Positions 23,881 through 36,208 of a stretch of 64,000 nucleotides of DNA are shown here, piece after piece (position 1 is the first letter of the stretch; the number at the start of each line of letters is the position of its first letter). The DNA is from Sparassis latifolia. Lineage: Eukaryota > Basidiomycota > Agaricomycetes > Polyporales > Sparassidaceae. The position numbers and the translations under genes were made by a program. The notes under the pieces are model-generated. The model was not told the origin of the DNA. It worked only from the letters and a program-made list of their open reading frames with translations, and ran no database searches. The stretch covers positions 372,001-436,000 of the forward strand of contig CM031558.1 in NCBI GenBank assembly GCA_018466975.1. Reading direction: 5' to 3'.

Positions 23881-26800
23881 ATGGCTTATCTTCAAGCTCT
23901 CAATCCTGCCCAACTTCGAGGTTGGAATGTTCTTACATCAGTCCAAGGCGCTTATACATGTCCTACTCGCAGCGGTGCAGCATCCTCCAAACATCCCTCT
24001 CCAAATCCTTGCAGGGCCAGGAAGTGGGAAGACAAAGGTCCTCACTTCGCGCATAGCCCATCTCATCGCTCACCACAACCTCCATCCATCCTCGATCTGC
24101 GCCGTCACGTTCACGAACAAGGCCGCGAACGAGATGCGCGAGCGTTTGAAGAAACTTCTTGGAAACGATCGCACTGCAGACATACGAATGGGCACATTTC
24201 ACGCCCTTTGCGCGATGTTCCTGCGGAGACATGCCGGGCTGGTCGGACTAGAGGGGAACTTCACCGTATGCGATGCGGACGAGAGGTACGCCGCGATACT
24301 CGCTTGCTTGCGCTGTGCGTAACGTGTCACAGCAAGAAGATAGTCACGAAACTGCTGAAGCCGTACAGTGAGTTCCTTGCGGAGAGAAATATCACGCTCA
24401 AAGAAGGCACTGTGCTATCACACATTTCTAAGGCGAAAGCGAAGGGCCACACCCCAGAAGCCCTCCTTGCCCAGCTTGTCGACAGCAAGCACCGGATGCA
24501 CGGCTCAAAGCCCTGTGAAGCGGACTGCGTATCGCACACCATCGACGGAACCGTCATCGCCGTCTACGAAGAGTACGAGAAGACCCTGCGGAAGAACAAC
24601 AGTCTCGATTTCGATGACCTCCTAGTTTTCGGTGTTAAGTTGTTTGGAGAGCATGCGTCCGTAGTTCGGTGGTGCCGACACGTGCTTGTCGACGAGTTGT
24701 AAGTCTTATCTCATTTTGCGGCGACGCGCATTTCACTTGCCAATCAGCCAGGACACGAACATAATGCAATATGACCTCATGCGGTATATCGCGACTGCAA
24801 GCCGGTGTGTCACGATCGTTGGGGACCCTGACCAGTCAAGTACGTCGCGCCTCTCACCGTATGTGCACGCTAATGAACACCAAGTGTCAAGTCTATGGAT
24901 GGCGCTCGGCCGAAATTGCGAACCTCGGGAAGATGCAGAGAGGTATGCAAACCGTGTTTCCCTGTGTGTAGCTCACGCGCACTCCTTCCAAGACTTCCCG
25001 TCGACGCAACAAATCCTCCTCGAGCAGAACTACCGGTCGACGGCGTCTATCCTTGCAGCGAGCATCGCGATCGTGGCTGAAGGTGTGTCATACATATCCA
25101 CCTCTCTTCCTTCGTTGACAGCCGCGCGTAGACAAAATGCGTGTGCCAAAGTTGCTGCACACGACGCATCCTCAGGGGCCGTGCCCGGTGCTGCGCGAAT
25201 TCTCGTCAGAGAAGGTTGAGGCAGCGATGATCGCGGCGGAGGTCAAGCGGCTTGTCGCGTATTCAGGCGGGATGCTCGGATGGGGCGACTTCGTGGTGCT
25301 TCGTGAGTGTGTTTCCTTACCCGCATATACTCGGCTGACCGGCGTCCGCAGTCCGCTTCAATGCGCTCTCTCGTGGGATCGAGAGCGCACTCCGACTGGA
25401 GGGTATCCCAAGCCGAGTGCTTGCGGGACACAAATTCTTTGAGCGGCTGGAGGTGAGCCTTCTGTCGCAGCGTGCTGCCGTGAAATGACGCCATCGCAGG
25501 TCAAAGACGTCCTAGCGTACTTACAGCTCATCGACAACCCACGCTTCGTGCCCGCATTCACGCGCGTGATCAATGTCCCCGGCAGGAGTATCGGCGAGAA
25601 GGTGTGTGGCCTGAGTTGAATTTGAGTTCTACGCTGAGCCCAGGAACACAGACGGTCGCCGAGTTGCTGTCGACGGCAGAGCGGATGAACATTTCGCCAC
25701 TCGAGCTCGCAGAACGCATTCACGATGGCAAGACACCGGACATTAAGCCATCCGTGAAGCGCAAGCTCGGACCGTTTATCGCGCCTATACGCAGGTTGCG
25801 TACTCTGGCGAACGAGGTATGTCCATGTGTTTGACCTGCGAGTTATATGGGAATTTATGGGACTTGCAGTGCATGGCACCGTCGAACCTCATTCGCCAGT
25901 TGCTCGAACAGGTGAACTATGAGGATCATCTGAAGAAGACGCAGCCAGACTGGGAGAGTCGCTGGGACAATGTTCAGGAGCTCATCACATTTGCAAGTGA
26001 AGTTGAGTGTGGATCGCTTCTACCGACCGGGGGAAGCAGCTCAAATCCCGAAGCACTGCCGGACGTGAAAAGTAAGGCTAAGACTGATGAGACGGAAGTT
26101 GTCAGTGTGGAGTACGTCCATGTCAGACCTTATTGGGTAGAACGGAGTTCTAATCACGAGTCACGTATTCGACGGGCAGAGATACCCCGTTGCGCCTATT
26201 CCTTCAGGCGTCTATGCTCTCGACAGACACGGATACGGACAGCGACAGGGATGCTAAGGAGGTATGATCTAGCCTGTTGCAGTCCCTCCACTAGTTCGCT
26301 GACGAGCACTGCAGAAAGTGACGATCTCTACGTGCCATGCTGCGAAAGGGCTTGAATGGCCGGTAGTGATGATACCCGCAGGTATGTTTTGAAGAGTATT
26401 ATCTATGGGTGTAGACATAACGCGGAGGCTCAGTCGAGAAGGGAACCTTTCCTTCGCAGCGTGCTGACGATATTGAGGAAGAAAGGCGAGTTTCCTGTCC
26501 GTTTCTCCGACCTGTGCCCTAACAGTGTCGTTCAGGCGGTTGCTCTACGTGGCGTGCACACGGGCTCAGGGCCTTCTTTACCTCTCTCACACCGCCTCCC
26601 GTATGGTTGCGGGCATGTCCATGAAAAAGGCGCTCTCCGAGTTCATTGCGGTCGTGCGCAGAAATAACCCCGTAAGCTTCTTCCATTGCGCAAAGAGCCG
26701 CATTGATCTGTGGGCTCACAGGTGCTATTCACTGACAAAATTCCTGGCATGGACGAGGACGACAGAGCCCTCCTGGCTGCGGTACTGCGACGCGCACTGC

Positions 26801-27793
26801 CCCAGCCGGCTGAGGTTGCGTGCTCAATAGCAGAATAGTGGGTGCTGTCTCCGTTTCTGCTTGCCAGATGAGTGACCCCTGCACACAGCAACCGGCTCGG
26901 CGGGAATGATCTGTTGTCGAGCAACAGGGGCGAATCCAACCAGAATGTTTATGTGCACCAGATTGGGGCCCCTGCGTCTCGTCCTGCGCAGGTGGTCCCT
27001 TACCCAACGCAGGTCCCATTCCAAGGTATGTTGCATAGTTGCGTACGTCAGTTGCCAGCGTATCATGTCTACGATGTTGCCTACAGGTTCTGGTGCATTT
27101 TCATCCACGCGGTCTCAGGGTTACGCCCCTTACCCCAATCCTGGGCCGTTTGCGGGACCGTCTACATATCATTTTTCAACTAGTTCTACGCCTGCAGTAT
27201 ATCCGAAGCGACCGCCCGTGTACGATCAGCCGCACCCACGGCCGCTGTCTCCCTCACGTAACCGCGCAGCAAACATCAATGCATGGCCTGCTGCTCAAGT
27301 ATCGATGCAGATCAACCCCTTCCCCGGAGTCGCAGAGATCACCCGCTCGCAGAACATCAGTCTCGTCATGCCGTCTGCGTCGTCTTCTGCTAGCCGTGCT
27401 GATGTCTCCCTTATCCCGCAATCAGCTTCCACGAAGACTACTAACGCCCCGGTCCCTTCGTCTCGTCTGGCACCACTTTCGTCGGACTCGTCGGGACCTG
27501 CAATGGGACGAGGTCCGACTAAAACTCCCAGCGAATGGGTACTTCCATTGCTCCCTTCGCCACTTTCATCGACTTCGTCGAGTTCTACACCAGAGCGAGT
27601 TCGTACAAAGGGGAGCACAATGTCGGATCCTCCGTCCTGTTCATCGATTGCTTCCGATTCACAAGGCGACCCTAATCTCGAGAGCGCCAGTGCTGAGGCG
27701 AAGCCGGCAGTGGCAGGGACAAAGCGGCGTCTCGGCATGGGACGGAGTACAACTGGGTATCAGAATAAGAAGTTCAAGGTACCCGGTGCGTGA
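23881..27793 (+). CDS. Srs2-like UvrD/Rep family DNA helicase
   Basis: Superfamily 1A 3'-5' DNA helicase related to yeast Srs2, which strips Rad51 from single-stranded DNA in the nucleus and restrains recombination. Start ATG at 23881 (MAYLQALNPAQLR). Motifs appear in order across many small exons: AGPGSGKT (Walker A), AVTFTNKAANEMRERL (Ia), GTFHALCAMFLRRHAG, LVDEFQDTN (II), GDPDQS (III), YGWRSAEI, QNYRST (IV), TCHAAKGLEWPVV (V) and RLLYVACTRAQGLLY (VI). The last large exon (about 27087-27793) encodes a Ser/Pro-rich tail ending KKFKVPGA, where Srs2 carries partner-binding sites. At least 14 introns are required; one has a GC donor near 26487. Key residues are present. Confidence 0.88.
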
Positions 27794-28329
27794 GCCAGTC
27801 GTGCACCTCGCCCCTCCTTCCGTGGTCTTTTTGTCTCTGGATTTCCAATTGTGTCGTACATAACGTATCGTGCTTCATGTCTGCAGTCCTATCTATGCGC
27901 GAACTGACTGTGGTTGGCTGGGGGCTCACGTGCATGCCTCATGAAAACGTCGAGGCGAGCTTCTGTCGCTGAATGTGGCTCCAAGCTCCGAGTGCAAACT
28001 TGCATTAATTCATCTGCACTTGTCTATCAGGGGACAGTCGTGAGATGAGCATTCTCAAGCTGTTAAGTTGCTATAGCTAGTCACAAGGCCTCAAAGAAAA
28101 CGAATCCCCCCCCCCATGGAGGGAAACGTGGTCTTGGATAAGATTACACGACCGTTGCAGCTCGCTGGTCCATCACCACGTCGTCCAGTAGGGCCTACGT
28201 TGCAGCTAACGCCTCGCGCGGGGCAGCAGGCACCGGTTGCTAACCTTCTCCGAGTCATAAAGACAGTGGCAGCCAGCCTTAGATCTCGACGAATACCTTT
28301 CTCCTGATCCCAGCTTTTCCGCTGCAAGA
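27794..28329. other. Intergenic region between helicase and HSP20-like gene
   Basis: 3' untranslated end of the helicase and 5' region of the next gene. A homopolymer run of C lies at about 28108-28116. An open frame at 28116-28307 (MEGNVVLDKITRPL) may be leader sequence, not a separate gene. Confidence 0.45.
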
Positions 28330-29198
28330 ATGTACACATCAAGTGACAAGACGCTCCGCCCGTCGGGCGGCATCGATAAGCTCCTGAACAGGGCATTCGC
28401 GCCACCAAAGACTCCGACCGTAACGCCGTCGACATCGTTGTCACCACTCACACCGAGACGTCCAGCGGCACCCGAGCCAACGACGCCGCTCGCCTCGCCA
28501 TTAGACACACGCGGGTTGACGCTCCAAGATGTATCGCTGGATCCGCTGTGGAAGGAAGTGCGGCAGTCGAAAGAGCGGAAGCTAGCCTCCTCGTTGTCGA
28601 AAGTGAAGTCGCTCGAGCTGGTGTCGCCCAACACGCTGCAGCCGTCTACGAAGAAAATGGTAAAGCGCAGATCAAGGTGAGTCTTGTTGCGGTTCATGCA
28701 TAGATGGACCATGACGCGGGCTGCTCCACCAGCGTGAGCTTCAAAGAGTCGTCCGATCGCCGATCAGTATGGACATCATTGTAGCTCTGTGTCCTCTAGA
28801 ACCTTCCAACTTCTTGTGACAGGTGATTGCAACTTTCGACATACCCGGTATCAAGAAGCAAGATATGCACGTCAGTTTTCGCGCAAATAATATTGTCGTC
28901 AGCTGGCAGGTAGTGAAGATTGCTGAGACAAGGGATGGCGAGACACTCGTGCGCGAACGAGAGGAAAATAAATATAGCCACGCCATTCAGTTACCTGAAG
29001 GAACCAAGGTGAGTCTTCTGGTGAAGCCTTCAAGGAGACTGTAGCTCATGAAGAGAAATGCGATCAACCATCGCTGCAAAGTTCGATGAGATATCAGCAA
29101 CGCGAGACGGTCGGCACCTGGTGCTCACCTATCCGAATTTTCGCTGTGCACGTTGTGGTCAGCACACGCCCAAAGTGAGGATGCGTACATCTGTTTAA
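28330..29198 (+). CDS. HSP20/alpha-crystallin domain protein
   Basis: Three exons (28330-28659, 28823-29008, 29082-29198), all phase 0, giving 210 residues. The N-terminal half is Pro/Ser/Thr-rich and disordered. The alpha-crystallin domain starts at exon 2: VIATFDIPGIKKQDMHVSF, NNIVVSWQVVKIAE, YSHAIQLPEGTK, then FDEISATRDGRHLVLTYP, matching the beta-strand order of small heat-shock proteins. Such domains bind unfolding clients without ATP; in agaricomycetes this unusual long-N-terminus form is of unknown role. No C-terminal IxI anchor is visible, so oligomerisation may differ from classic HSP20. An alternative donor at 28677 would put exon 1 in another frame; the 28660 donor keeps phase. Confidence 0.78.
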
Positions 29199-30369
29199 TT
29201 GACCACTTTTAACGTTCATTCAGTGACAGACAGACTGCTCTTTCTGGGGGACAAATATCTAGAATGTTAATCGTGCTGAATGCCCTGTTGACGTACGAAC
29301 ATGGAGTAGTTAGAATTGTGTACAGTTAGGCCATTCCTCGCACAGACACGGTGTGACAGTGCGTCAGGACAAGCGGTGTCATGGTCTGTGACAACTTCGA
29401 AAGGTTGACGAACCAGTGGTGGCTGCTACGCCCATGCATCGTTGTCTGCTGGTCCCGTAAATTGTCGATATACTGTAGTGAGACGACCTTAGGTTCAGTC
29501 ATGGGTCACAGCCCTTAACCTTGTGAACTGAACCTATTTGGGCGCTTGTCACGGGTCACAGGTAATTGTGAACTGGCCAACGCGGGCGCTCATCTGTTGC
29601 CTGTATGCGTGCCATTCTGGGTGACTTTGACACGGCAGACCCGAATGTGTGAGTCTTTACATGCTATATATTGCATGTGCAGAACCGCTGTGGCTTTGGT
29701 CTCGTACCGCACCCCACCACCGCCCTCGCTCTGACGTCTGAGGGCTCCCCGCGTCACGCCGCCGCAGCCGCGTTTCGTACTACTAGGATGTGCCGAACAA
29801 ATCCATTTTCGAGTCTCGATTCCAGACGTTCACCGCACGGAGGCTGCCGAAAACCAATATGTCGGAGATCGACAAACCCAAAGCAGCCTCCTTGCTAGAA
29901 CGTCTGGTGACTTTCGGTACGGCGGGTGTAGATGACCCCTAGTCTCATACCAAGATGAACATTGTGGACTTTGTGCAGTGATTTATTATGGTAACTAGTG
30001 GTCAAGTATCTACTTCTACGGCATATCTTCAGGTGTAACCGAACGCGTCCGCAAACCACCAAAAAAATCGACCGTTGGACCCAATCCAACCGACTCATCT
30101 TCCCCGCATGTCTCCTCGTCTGCTAGGGCATATGGCATCGGCGCACGAGCCACGGCGCTGCATGGCGTCGGAGGTAGTAGGACATGTGTTGTTGTGCGTC
30201 GGAGTGCAGCAAGGATGTCGAAGGAAGCCGAGGACGCGGATGAGTTGCCCTGGGGAGTGGCGATATTAACGGACGCTAGACGAGCGGAGTTCCGGTTGAG
30301 AGTAGGGGACATAGATGGCCTCGAGGCTGACAAGTTATGTCGAAGTTCGAACGATCAAACAAGTATCAA
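29199..30369. other. Intergenic region, no supported gene
   Basis: Convergent 3' ends: the HSP20-like gene from the left and the minus-strand gene ending at 30370. Short plus frames at 29546-29734 and 30075-30269 have no domain signal. Near 29500-29575 the phrase GGGTCACAG recurs together with TTGTGAACTG, a small imperfect duplication. Confidence 0.4.
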
Positions 30370-32355
30370 TTACACACCAAGTGATGATCGTGTGTCCACA
30401 GAAACAACTATCGAAGACGAAGATGATAGGTCGACCACGTCCAGATTTGGGGTGGGTGGTCGCCGCAACACAGATGCAGACGGACGTTTGCGGACTCTTC
30501 CACTCAAACGTGGCGTGCGCCGCACCTCACCCGTGAGCACATCGAGCTTCAGGCGCGCTTGGGCGGCAGAGTCCCGATGAAGCCGCACCATCATAGGTCC
30601 TCTATCTGAGGGGAGCCGCTTGGCGGATGCAGGAAGACGGGAGGAGGGAGCAGAACCAGTAACTGACGCGTCATTGCATTGGGCATTGGCTGCAGCTGTG
30701 ACAGCGCGGGCAGTCTTCAAGAAGTCATCAAAAAAGGAGAAGAGCGGCTTGAGAGGTTTCAGATTCTTGGGTACTGTGACAGTTGATGGAATTTGCTTGG
30801 CTTCCAAAAGATTGCTGCGCGTAGCAGATAGAGGCATTCGGAAAGAGCCTCGAGTGTCTGCAGCATGTGATGCTCTCAAGGTAGGACTTCGAGTTGGTAA
30901 ATCATCGAGAGGCGAGCTAGCAGCAGCAAAAGCGATGGGCGAGAGTTGAGTTGTAGGATAAGCGGACTGCAAACAGTTCGCAAGAACAAGAGGGGTGGCA
31001 GTAGCAGAGGATACAGAAGGAGAAGTGGCTGCGTGAGTACTGTGCTTGTTCCTCAAAGCCGAAAGCGATGCTTCACTAGGCGCAGCACTTCGAACATCTT
31101 CATCTGAGAGAACAGGGTCGTCGGCCGAAGAGAATGGCTCCGTAGACCGACTGTGACGAAAGGGACTAGAGAAAGCAGGGGATGAGAAAGCAACTTGTTT
31201 CTGCAGCGGCAGTTGTGGGCTATCCTCAAGACCTCGAGAGTACTGAGGATGCTCGTTCGGCACAACCTGCACAGGCGGTACGAAGGGTAACGGAGGATAC
31301 TCAGCATTCCCTGAAAGCTGGGTGTTCCGACATCTGTTATTTGCGCAGTCTGGATGAGCACGCCACCTGTGAAGAATCACATCAACAACTCCTTAATCAG
31401 ACGAAGAACAGAGTTACTCGGAGAATGTCACGTTAAACCCAGCTTCGTGTTCGGGAAGCGGAACAAAAACTAGAGGAATGACGTCATAGCGCCCGAGTTG
31501 GTAGGAGGATCCTCCTGTTGCACCCTTGCCACGGCGGGAACTCATAGCGTATCCAGTGGGCGTCATGGATGCAGTGGGTCGCCATTTTGTGATCGGTTTG
31601 CGGACCGAGTCTCGGAACTGAGGAGAACTTGTGCCTGCGAAGGAGAAGGCAACATCGTGGAACGGGGCGACCCTGCGGGGATCTACGACATTTCCTCGCC
31701 GAGCGTTAGCGATCGAAGCGGGAGAAGAGACACGGTCTACGCGAATGAATTTGAGTGGAGGACGGCCGCGTATATGCGTGCTCTGTTCGTCGTCAGCATG
31801 AGCAGGGCCAATCTCGACATGAGAAAGAACGGCAGCTGTGAGTAGACGATCAGCCAACGACTTCTCAGAGAGCCGCTGACGGTGTTTCTTGAGGCTTTTC
31901 ACCACATCTGCGTTCTTCGACGTGCCCACTCGCACCCTCCTCGACAAACGCCGCCTGACATGACGAGTCGATTGCAGCTCAGTTGACTCTGAATCTGAAG
32001 GTCTATAATCTGAACCGTTTTTGTCTGATTCATCTTCAGAATACCCTCGAACGTCCGCGAACTTTCTTTTCCTGTTTCCATAGCGCTTGAGAACAGGTTC
32101 TGAAGACCAGCGTAGGAAGTCTTCCACAGTGACCATTGTTTTGACCTCTGCTTGAGAAATCTCCTGCACGAGACGGTCAACCTTGGGCGTCGGAGAATAG
32201 GCAGCATCGGGCGGCTGAACAAGAGGTAAAGAACCGTGGGAATCTGACACAGATTGGCTCTGAAGGGCAGTCTCTGCCATGACGGAGTGTGACACTGGAG
32301 AGTATACCACCGAAGGTGAGGTGATGAGTGGGTAGAATCCAAGACATGGATCCAC
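30370..32355 (-). CDS. Serine-rich, largely disordered protein of unknown function
   Basis: Two exons, 32355-31418 and 31366-30370, with a 51-nt intron whose junction reads FSE then WRAHPD in phase, giving 644 residues. No membrane segment or signal peptide. The N-terminal third has a conserved-looking patch (VEDFLRWSSEPVLKRY) followed by Arg/Lys-rich strings (RKRKFADVRGY, RHVRRRLSRRVRVG) that could be nuclear localisation signals. The rest is Ser/Pro/Ala-rich. A short helix near the end (FSFFDDFLKTARAVTAAA) precedes basic RLSGRVRKRPSASVLRR. A nuclear, perhaps chromatin-associated, protein is an inference from composition. No family recognised. Confidence 0.65.
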
Positions 32356-33195
32356 GGCTTGTCTAGAGCGTTTGCGTATACTCTTTACCTACATTTTTCA
32401 CACTGTAAGCAAACAGAGGCACGGTACCTCAGGCTGGCTGCATCGGAAGAGACTCACTATGAAATCGGGCGCGTAAGTGAAGACCATCCTCACAAGTAAA
32501 GTGGGCTGCGTGTCCCCTACGAGGATCTACGTGGTAACATGTCAATCGGCAGTCCTCACTGTCGAGTAGAAAGCCAGTTCAATGAGTGAGGAAGCGGCCA
32601 ATGCAAAGATCACGGTCTGGCGTGTGACCGTGACGGCTTGTTATGGCAACTGTTCAAGTTCAAACGCTCATTGCGGAAAGTCCAGCCTGGCCACAATCTA
32701 CCTCAGCCTTTCGGAAGTAACCCACAGCTCGATTCAATATATCACATGTATACTGCAAGGATTGAATAACTCAGTCGAGGCCGCCTACCTCATGAGGATT
32801 CGGCGGACTAACAACTCTCGTTAGTCCTTGTGGTGTGCCGTTGTGACTCACCACGTTGATGGCGCGCTCTTCAATCGCCTACCGTCTTACGCTAACAAAG
32901 CTTATAAAGGCCTACAACAGTCCGTGTACAATCGTCTATAGCAAGCAAAAAAGCAGTATGTAAATGCAGCTCGAATCCGTGGTTCCCATCCTACGACAGA
33001 TTCCTCGGAACTCCACATTAAGTAGAAGTCACAAATCCTACAGTAGCAAACATGTAGGTATGCCGGCAGTAGACACAGTCGAAACAGATGGTACTGTATA
33101 CAAATCCATAGCGAAACAATGTAGATTCGACAATTTGATGAATACCTAGTGACGTTTAGGGAAAGAAATGCGAACAACTTCACGGTTCGTAAAGC
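32356..33195. other. Intergenic region, no supported gene
   Basis: Upstream region of the minus-strand gene starting at 32355 and 3' flank of the F-box gene ending at 33196. Short frames (plus 32582-32824, minus 32902-33183) are weak and unlinked. Nothing else seen. Confidence 0.45.
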
Positions 33196-34827
33196 CTACA
33201 ATTTCAATGCCTCAGTTGCATTCATTAACGCCAGAATTTGGAGACTCGCGCACCGCAGTTCTGATCTTCGATAAGAAAAGAACCCGTTGAACACGAATCT
33301 AGCATACTCAAGGCGATCAACAGCGCTATTCATCGTCTCCAAGGTGATAGGTGTCAGACAATGCCTGTAGTCTTCATCATTCCATCGCAGACCGAACCTC
33401 TTCAACCGTACTCCTCGTGATGCTCGATATTCTAGGCACACAACTATATCGTCCACATACACCTGGAATGGGCAGCACAGGTCCACGATGAACTCCTGGA
33501 GACGCGGACAGAGATATCGATCCTCGTCATCACTGACCGAGGACCCTAGAGCTCTGAAGAGGCTTGAGCTCTCACCGAGGTCGGACACATCAAGCCGCTC
33601 GAGGAGGGGGAAACAACACAGGTATTGTCGCCATTGATTAACCGGTATAGAGCCAAAATCACCTGCCACTCTTAACCGAGTGACAGGCGACGAAGAGAAG
33701 AGTTCTGCGATGTCTGATAGGACACGGGTACCTGATGAGTAGGATATAGCATGGCTTGAGAGGTCCATCGTAAGCTTTGGGCCCGTTGGGGAAAGGGCAT
33801 ATAGTTCATAACAATCGTAGGTGAAGATAAGGGTAACGTCAACGACGTCTAGGATCACATTTGTGATCGTTCTCCTATCACGAGACGGTGGGATCATACG
33901 CGCTGGAGTCAAATCATCTGCGTCATCTTCTGTGGCTCCAAACGGTAGTTGAAGAATGACCGATGCTTCCGGAGGAAAGATCAAATGGCCAAGGAGGACT
34001 GCAACGTCCATAGGAATACCGGAGAGCAACAGTGTAAGAAGTTTTGGCAGAGAAACTCGGCGGCTGGATGGATGATATATGATGGCATCCTCCCTGAGCT
34101 CAGAATTATCGAGTGTCAACACCGACAATGCAGGACAAGCATCTAATATGTCGAGTACAGTGTCCATTGGTGGCATCTGTATTCCGCAACCGGGAGGATA
34201 AAACAACTTCAGGCTGACGAGGTCTGTGAGGCTAGAGGTAAAGGAGTGAATGGCAATCCGTGCCAACGACACAAATCGTAGCAGGGGAAAGTTCGTCTGC
34301 GAGCAAGCAGGAACTGAGTATGCCTGCCCAGAAGGACGCAGCGCAAGCATTTTCAGCTCAGGCATTGAGCGACAAAGCATCGCAAGGACGCATCGCATGT
34401 CCAAATCTTCGAGGTACTCCATACTCAGGCTCCGGATACGATGTGCCTGTTCTTGCACGATCAACAGCTTCTCGTAAACTCTGGGTGCCGGACGAATTCC
34501 TTGTACACGGACGTCTAAGCATGCAACTCCAGACCGCTCCAAACACAGCCGCAAGAAAGATTCTCTGTGTATCATATTGATGTCGGTCCACAGAATGGGT
34601 GCGGCGACGGCAACATTATACCAAAAGCGACAGACGGAGACCAGATTGAGCCATTCTGTGTCTCCAAGTCCGAGATTTTGAGTAGAACGAATGATATCAA
34701 TAAGCAGTTCGCAGGGTATGCGACTGACGGCGGCGGAAGAATTATGCGGTGAACGCAAGGTATGTCGATCCACATCTGGTCCTGTGGATATTTTTGAGGC
34801 AGCTGGTGGAATGCTGCCATCGTCCAT
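33196..34827 (-). CDS. F-box protein with leucine-rich repeat-like body
   Basis: A single-exon frame of 543 residues from the first in-frame ATG at 34827 (MDDGSIPPAAS); the open frame extends 28 codons further upstream without an ATG. The F-box lies near residues 35-75: ISxIPCELL-type start (SRIPCELLIDII), then LNLVSVCRFWYNVAVAAPILW and TDI. This motif binds Skp1 in SCF ubiquitin ligases. The remaining 450 residues contain irregular leucine-rich segments (LVSLKLFY, LSVLTLDNSEL, LPKLLTLLLSGI, LLERLDVSDL), the usual substrate-recognition body of the expanded agaricomycete F-box family. Substrate unknown. The gene is divergent from the mitochondrial hydrolase gene at 35186. Confidence 0.85.
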   Translation of the reverse strand: MDDGSIPPAASKISTGPDVDRHTLRSPHNSSAAVSRIPCELLIDIIRSTQNLGLGDTEWLNLVSVCRFWYNVAVAAPILWTDINMIHRESFLRLCLERSGVACLDVRVQGIRPAPRVYEKLLIVQEQAHRIRSLSMEYLEDLDMRCVLAMLCRSMPELKMLALRPSGQAYSVPACSQTNFPLLRFVSLARIAIHSFTSSLTDLVSLKLFYPPGCGIQMPPMDTVLDILDACPALSVLTLDNSELREDAIIYHPSSRRVSLPKLLTLLLSGIPMDVAVLLGHLIFPPEASVILQLPFGATEDDADDLTPARMIPPSRDRRTITNVILDVVDVTLIFTYDCYELYALSPTGPKLTMDLSSHAISYSSGTRVLSDIAELFSSSPVTRLRVAGDFGSIPVNQWRQYLCCFPLLERLDVSDLGESSSLFRALGSSVSDDEDRYLCPRLQEFIVDLCCPFQVYVDDIVVCLEYRASRGVRLKRFGLRWNDEDYRHCLTPITLETMNSAVDRLEYARFVFNGFFSYRRSELRCASLQILALMNATEALKL

Positions 34828-35185
34828 ATCGTCGACAACAGTGGATGATAACGAATAAATCGCTAGACAGAATGGAATCGAGCTATTTGGATACGAGTCG
34901 ATGTGATTCAAACCTACAGAACAAGTGTATCAGTGCATATTTTTACTCTAGAACACTTCGAGCAACTGATGGGCAGGTAACTGGTAAATACTTGGTGCAC
35001 AGGGGTGTCACCACCCTTGGTTGGCAGGACTAGGAATATTACCTTTGACATACCTCGCGATGAGTCCCGATCGATGATCAGCGACAAGGTTGAAGCGCCT
35101 GTGACACACATCTTGTGACAAGACTCGCGGCTGTGACGTGACGAATCACACGCCATAACAGTTTCTCAAGTTTTTGTTAATACCC
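34828..35185. promoter_or_regulatory. Shared upstream region, F-box gene and mitochondrial hydrolase
   Basis: About 360 nt separate two divergent starts (34827 minus, 35186 plus). The interval contains direct and inverted TGTGACA/TCACA strings around 35098-35150. No TATA box is obvious. The call is based on gene geometry. Confidence 0.35.
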
Positions 35186-35948
35186 ATGATTCGCCTTTGT
35201 AACCGCATTCCTGTATGCTCGCTGTCACTTGTCTCCGTGCGAGCAGCACACTCCGGAAACGCAGCTCTTCCCATTCCCCCGCCGTTGGAAGCACTCAACA
35301 CTTCCGCAGACAGTGCACAAGCACGCGCGTGGATAGCCCAATTCAAGGTTAAGGAGATACCAAGAAGTCTGGTTGAGCTTGCCTTCTCCAGAAGTTCGGG
35401 GCCGGGAGGACAGGTATGCATTCATCTACACTATTCTCTGTGACCTAACCATCGACAGTATCCTCACTAGAACGTAAACAAAGTGAACACTAAAGCTACG
35501 CTAAGATGTGCCTTGGATTCAAAATGGATACCATTGTGGGCGAGAGCTTACTTGAAGAAAAATGTAGTCGTGCGCGTTCTACGTCTCCAATGTTGGCGCT
35601 GACGTTGGTACCAGTCGTCCTACGTCTCGTCGACGCAATCTATTCAGATCACATCCACTGTTTACCGATCTCAGGCCCAAAATATCGAAGACTGCCTGTC
35701 AAAGGTTGGTGATTCAGACTGAGACCGAGCGTTCTGACGTTTATCTGAACGGGGGCGGGTCGTCCGATCGTCCACAGCTCCATGCGCTTATCATGTCCGC
35801 GTCCTCAGCCTCGCTTGTCAATGAGGCATCGGAAGAGCAGAAAGCGCGCGTCCGGGGATTCGAGCGAGCGGAAAAGGCTCGACGCAGAGCGGATAAAGAC
35901 AGACGCAGTGCAGTGAAAAGGGGGCGCGCCAGTGGTGCCTGGGATTGA
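35186..35948 (+). CDS. Mitochondrial peptidyl-tRNA hydrolase, ICT1/Pth4-like (GGQ domain)
   Basis: Four exons (35186-35413, 35471-35563, 35615-35704, 35778-35948), all phase 0, giving 193 residues. The N-terminus MIRLCNRIPVCSLSLVSVRA is basic and amphipathic, like a mitochondrial targeting peptide. The catalytic motif SSGPGGQNVNKVNTKATLR spans the first intron; GGQ glutamine positions water for ester hydrolysis of peptidyl-tRNA on stalled mitochondrial ribosomes. QITSTVYRSQAQNIEDCLSK follows, then a basic tail (EKARRRADKDRRSAVKRG) typical of ICT1-type proteins, which anchors in the mRNA channel. The first in-frame ATG was chosen because the upstream codons have none. The domain is complete. 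Confidence 0.88.
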
Positions 35949-36208
35949 AGAGAGCGGATGAATATTCGCTGTAGTTGCGACAATCGCTACAGCTGCGACA
36001 ATCGCTGCCGATGCAGGACCTCAATGCTGTTTCATCTCTCCGCAATGCCCTCGTCAAGCCTACTACTAGTCCCACTCTCGACTATGCGTGAGCTTGATCG
36101 ACGGCGCTTCCGACATCGCCTTAGGGTCAGCCGCACCACAGTGACATGTCCTACGTACACACTCAGAAGTCCGCCATTTCCGTTAAATCCATTCCCGGCG
36201 GTACTACC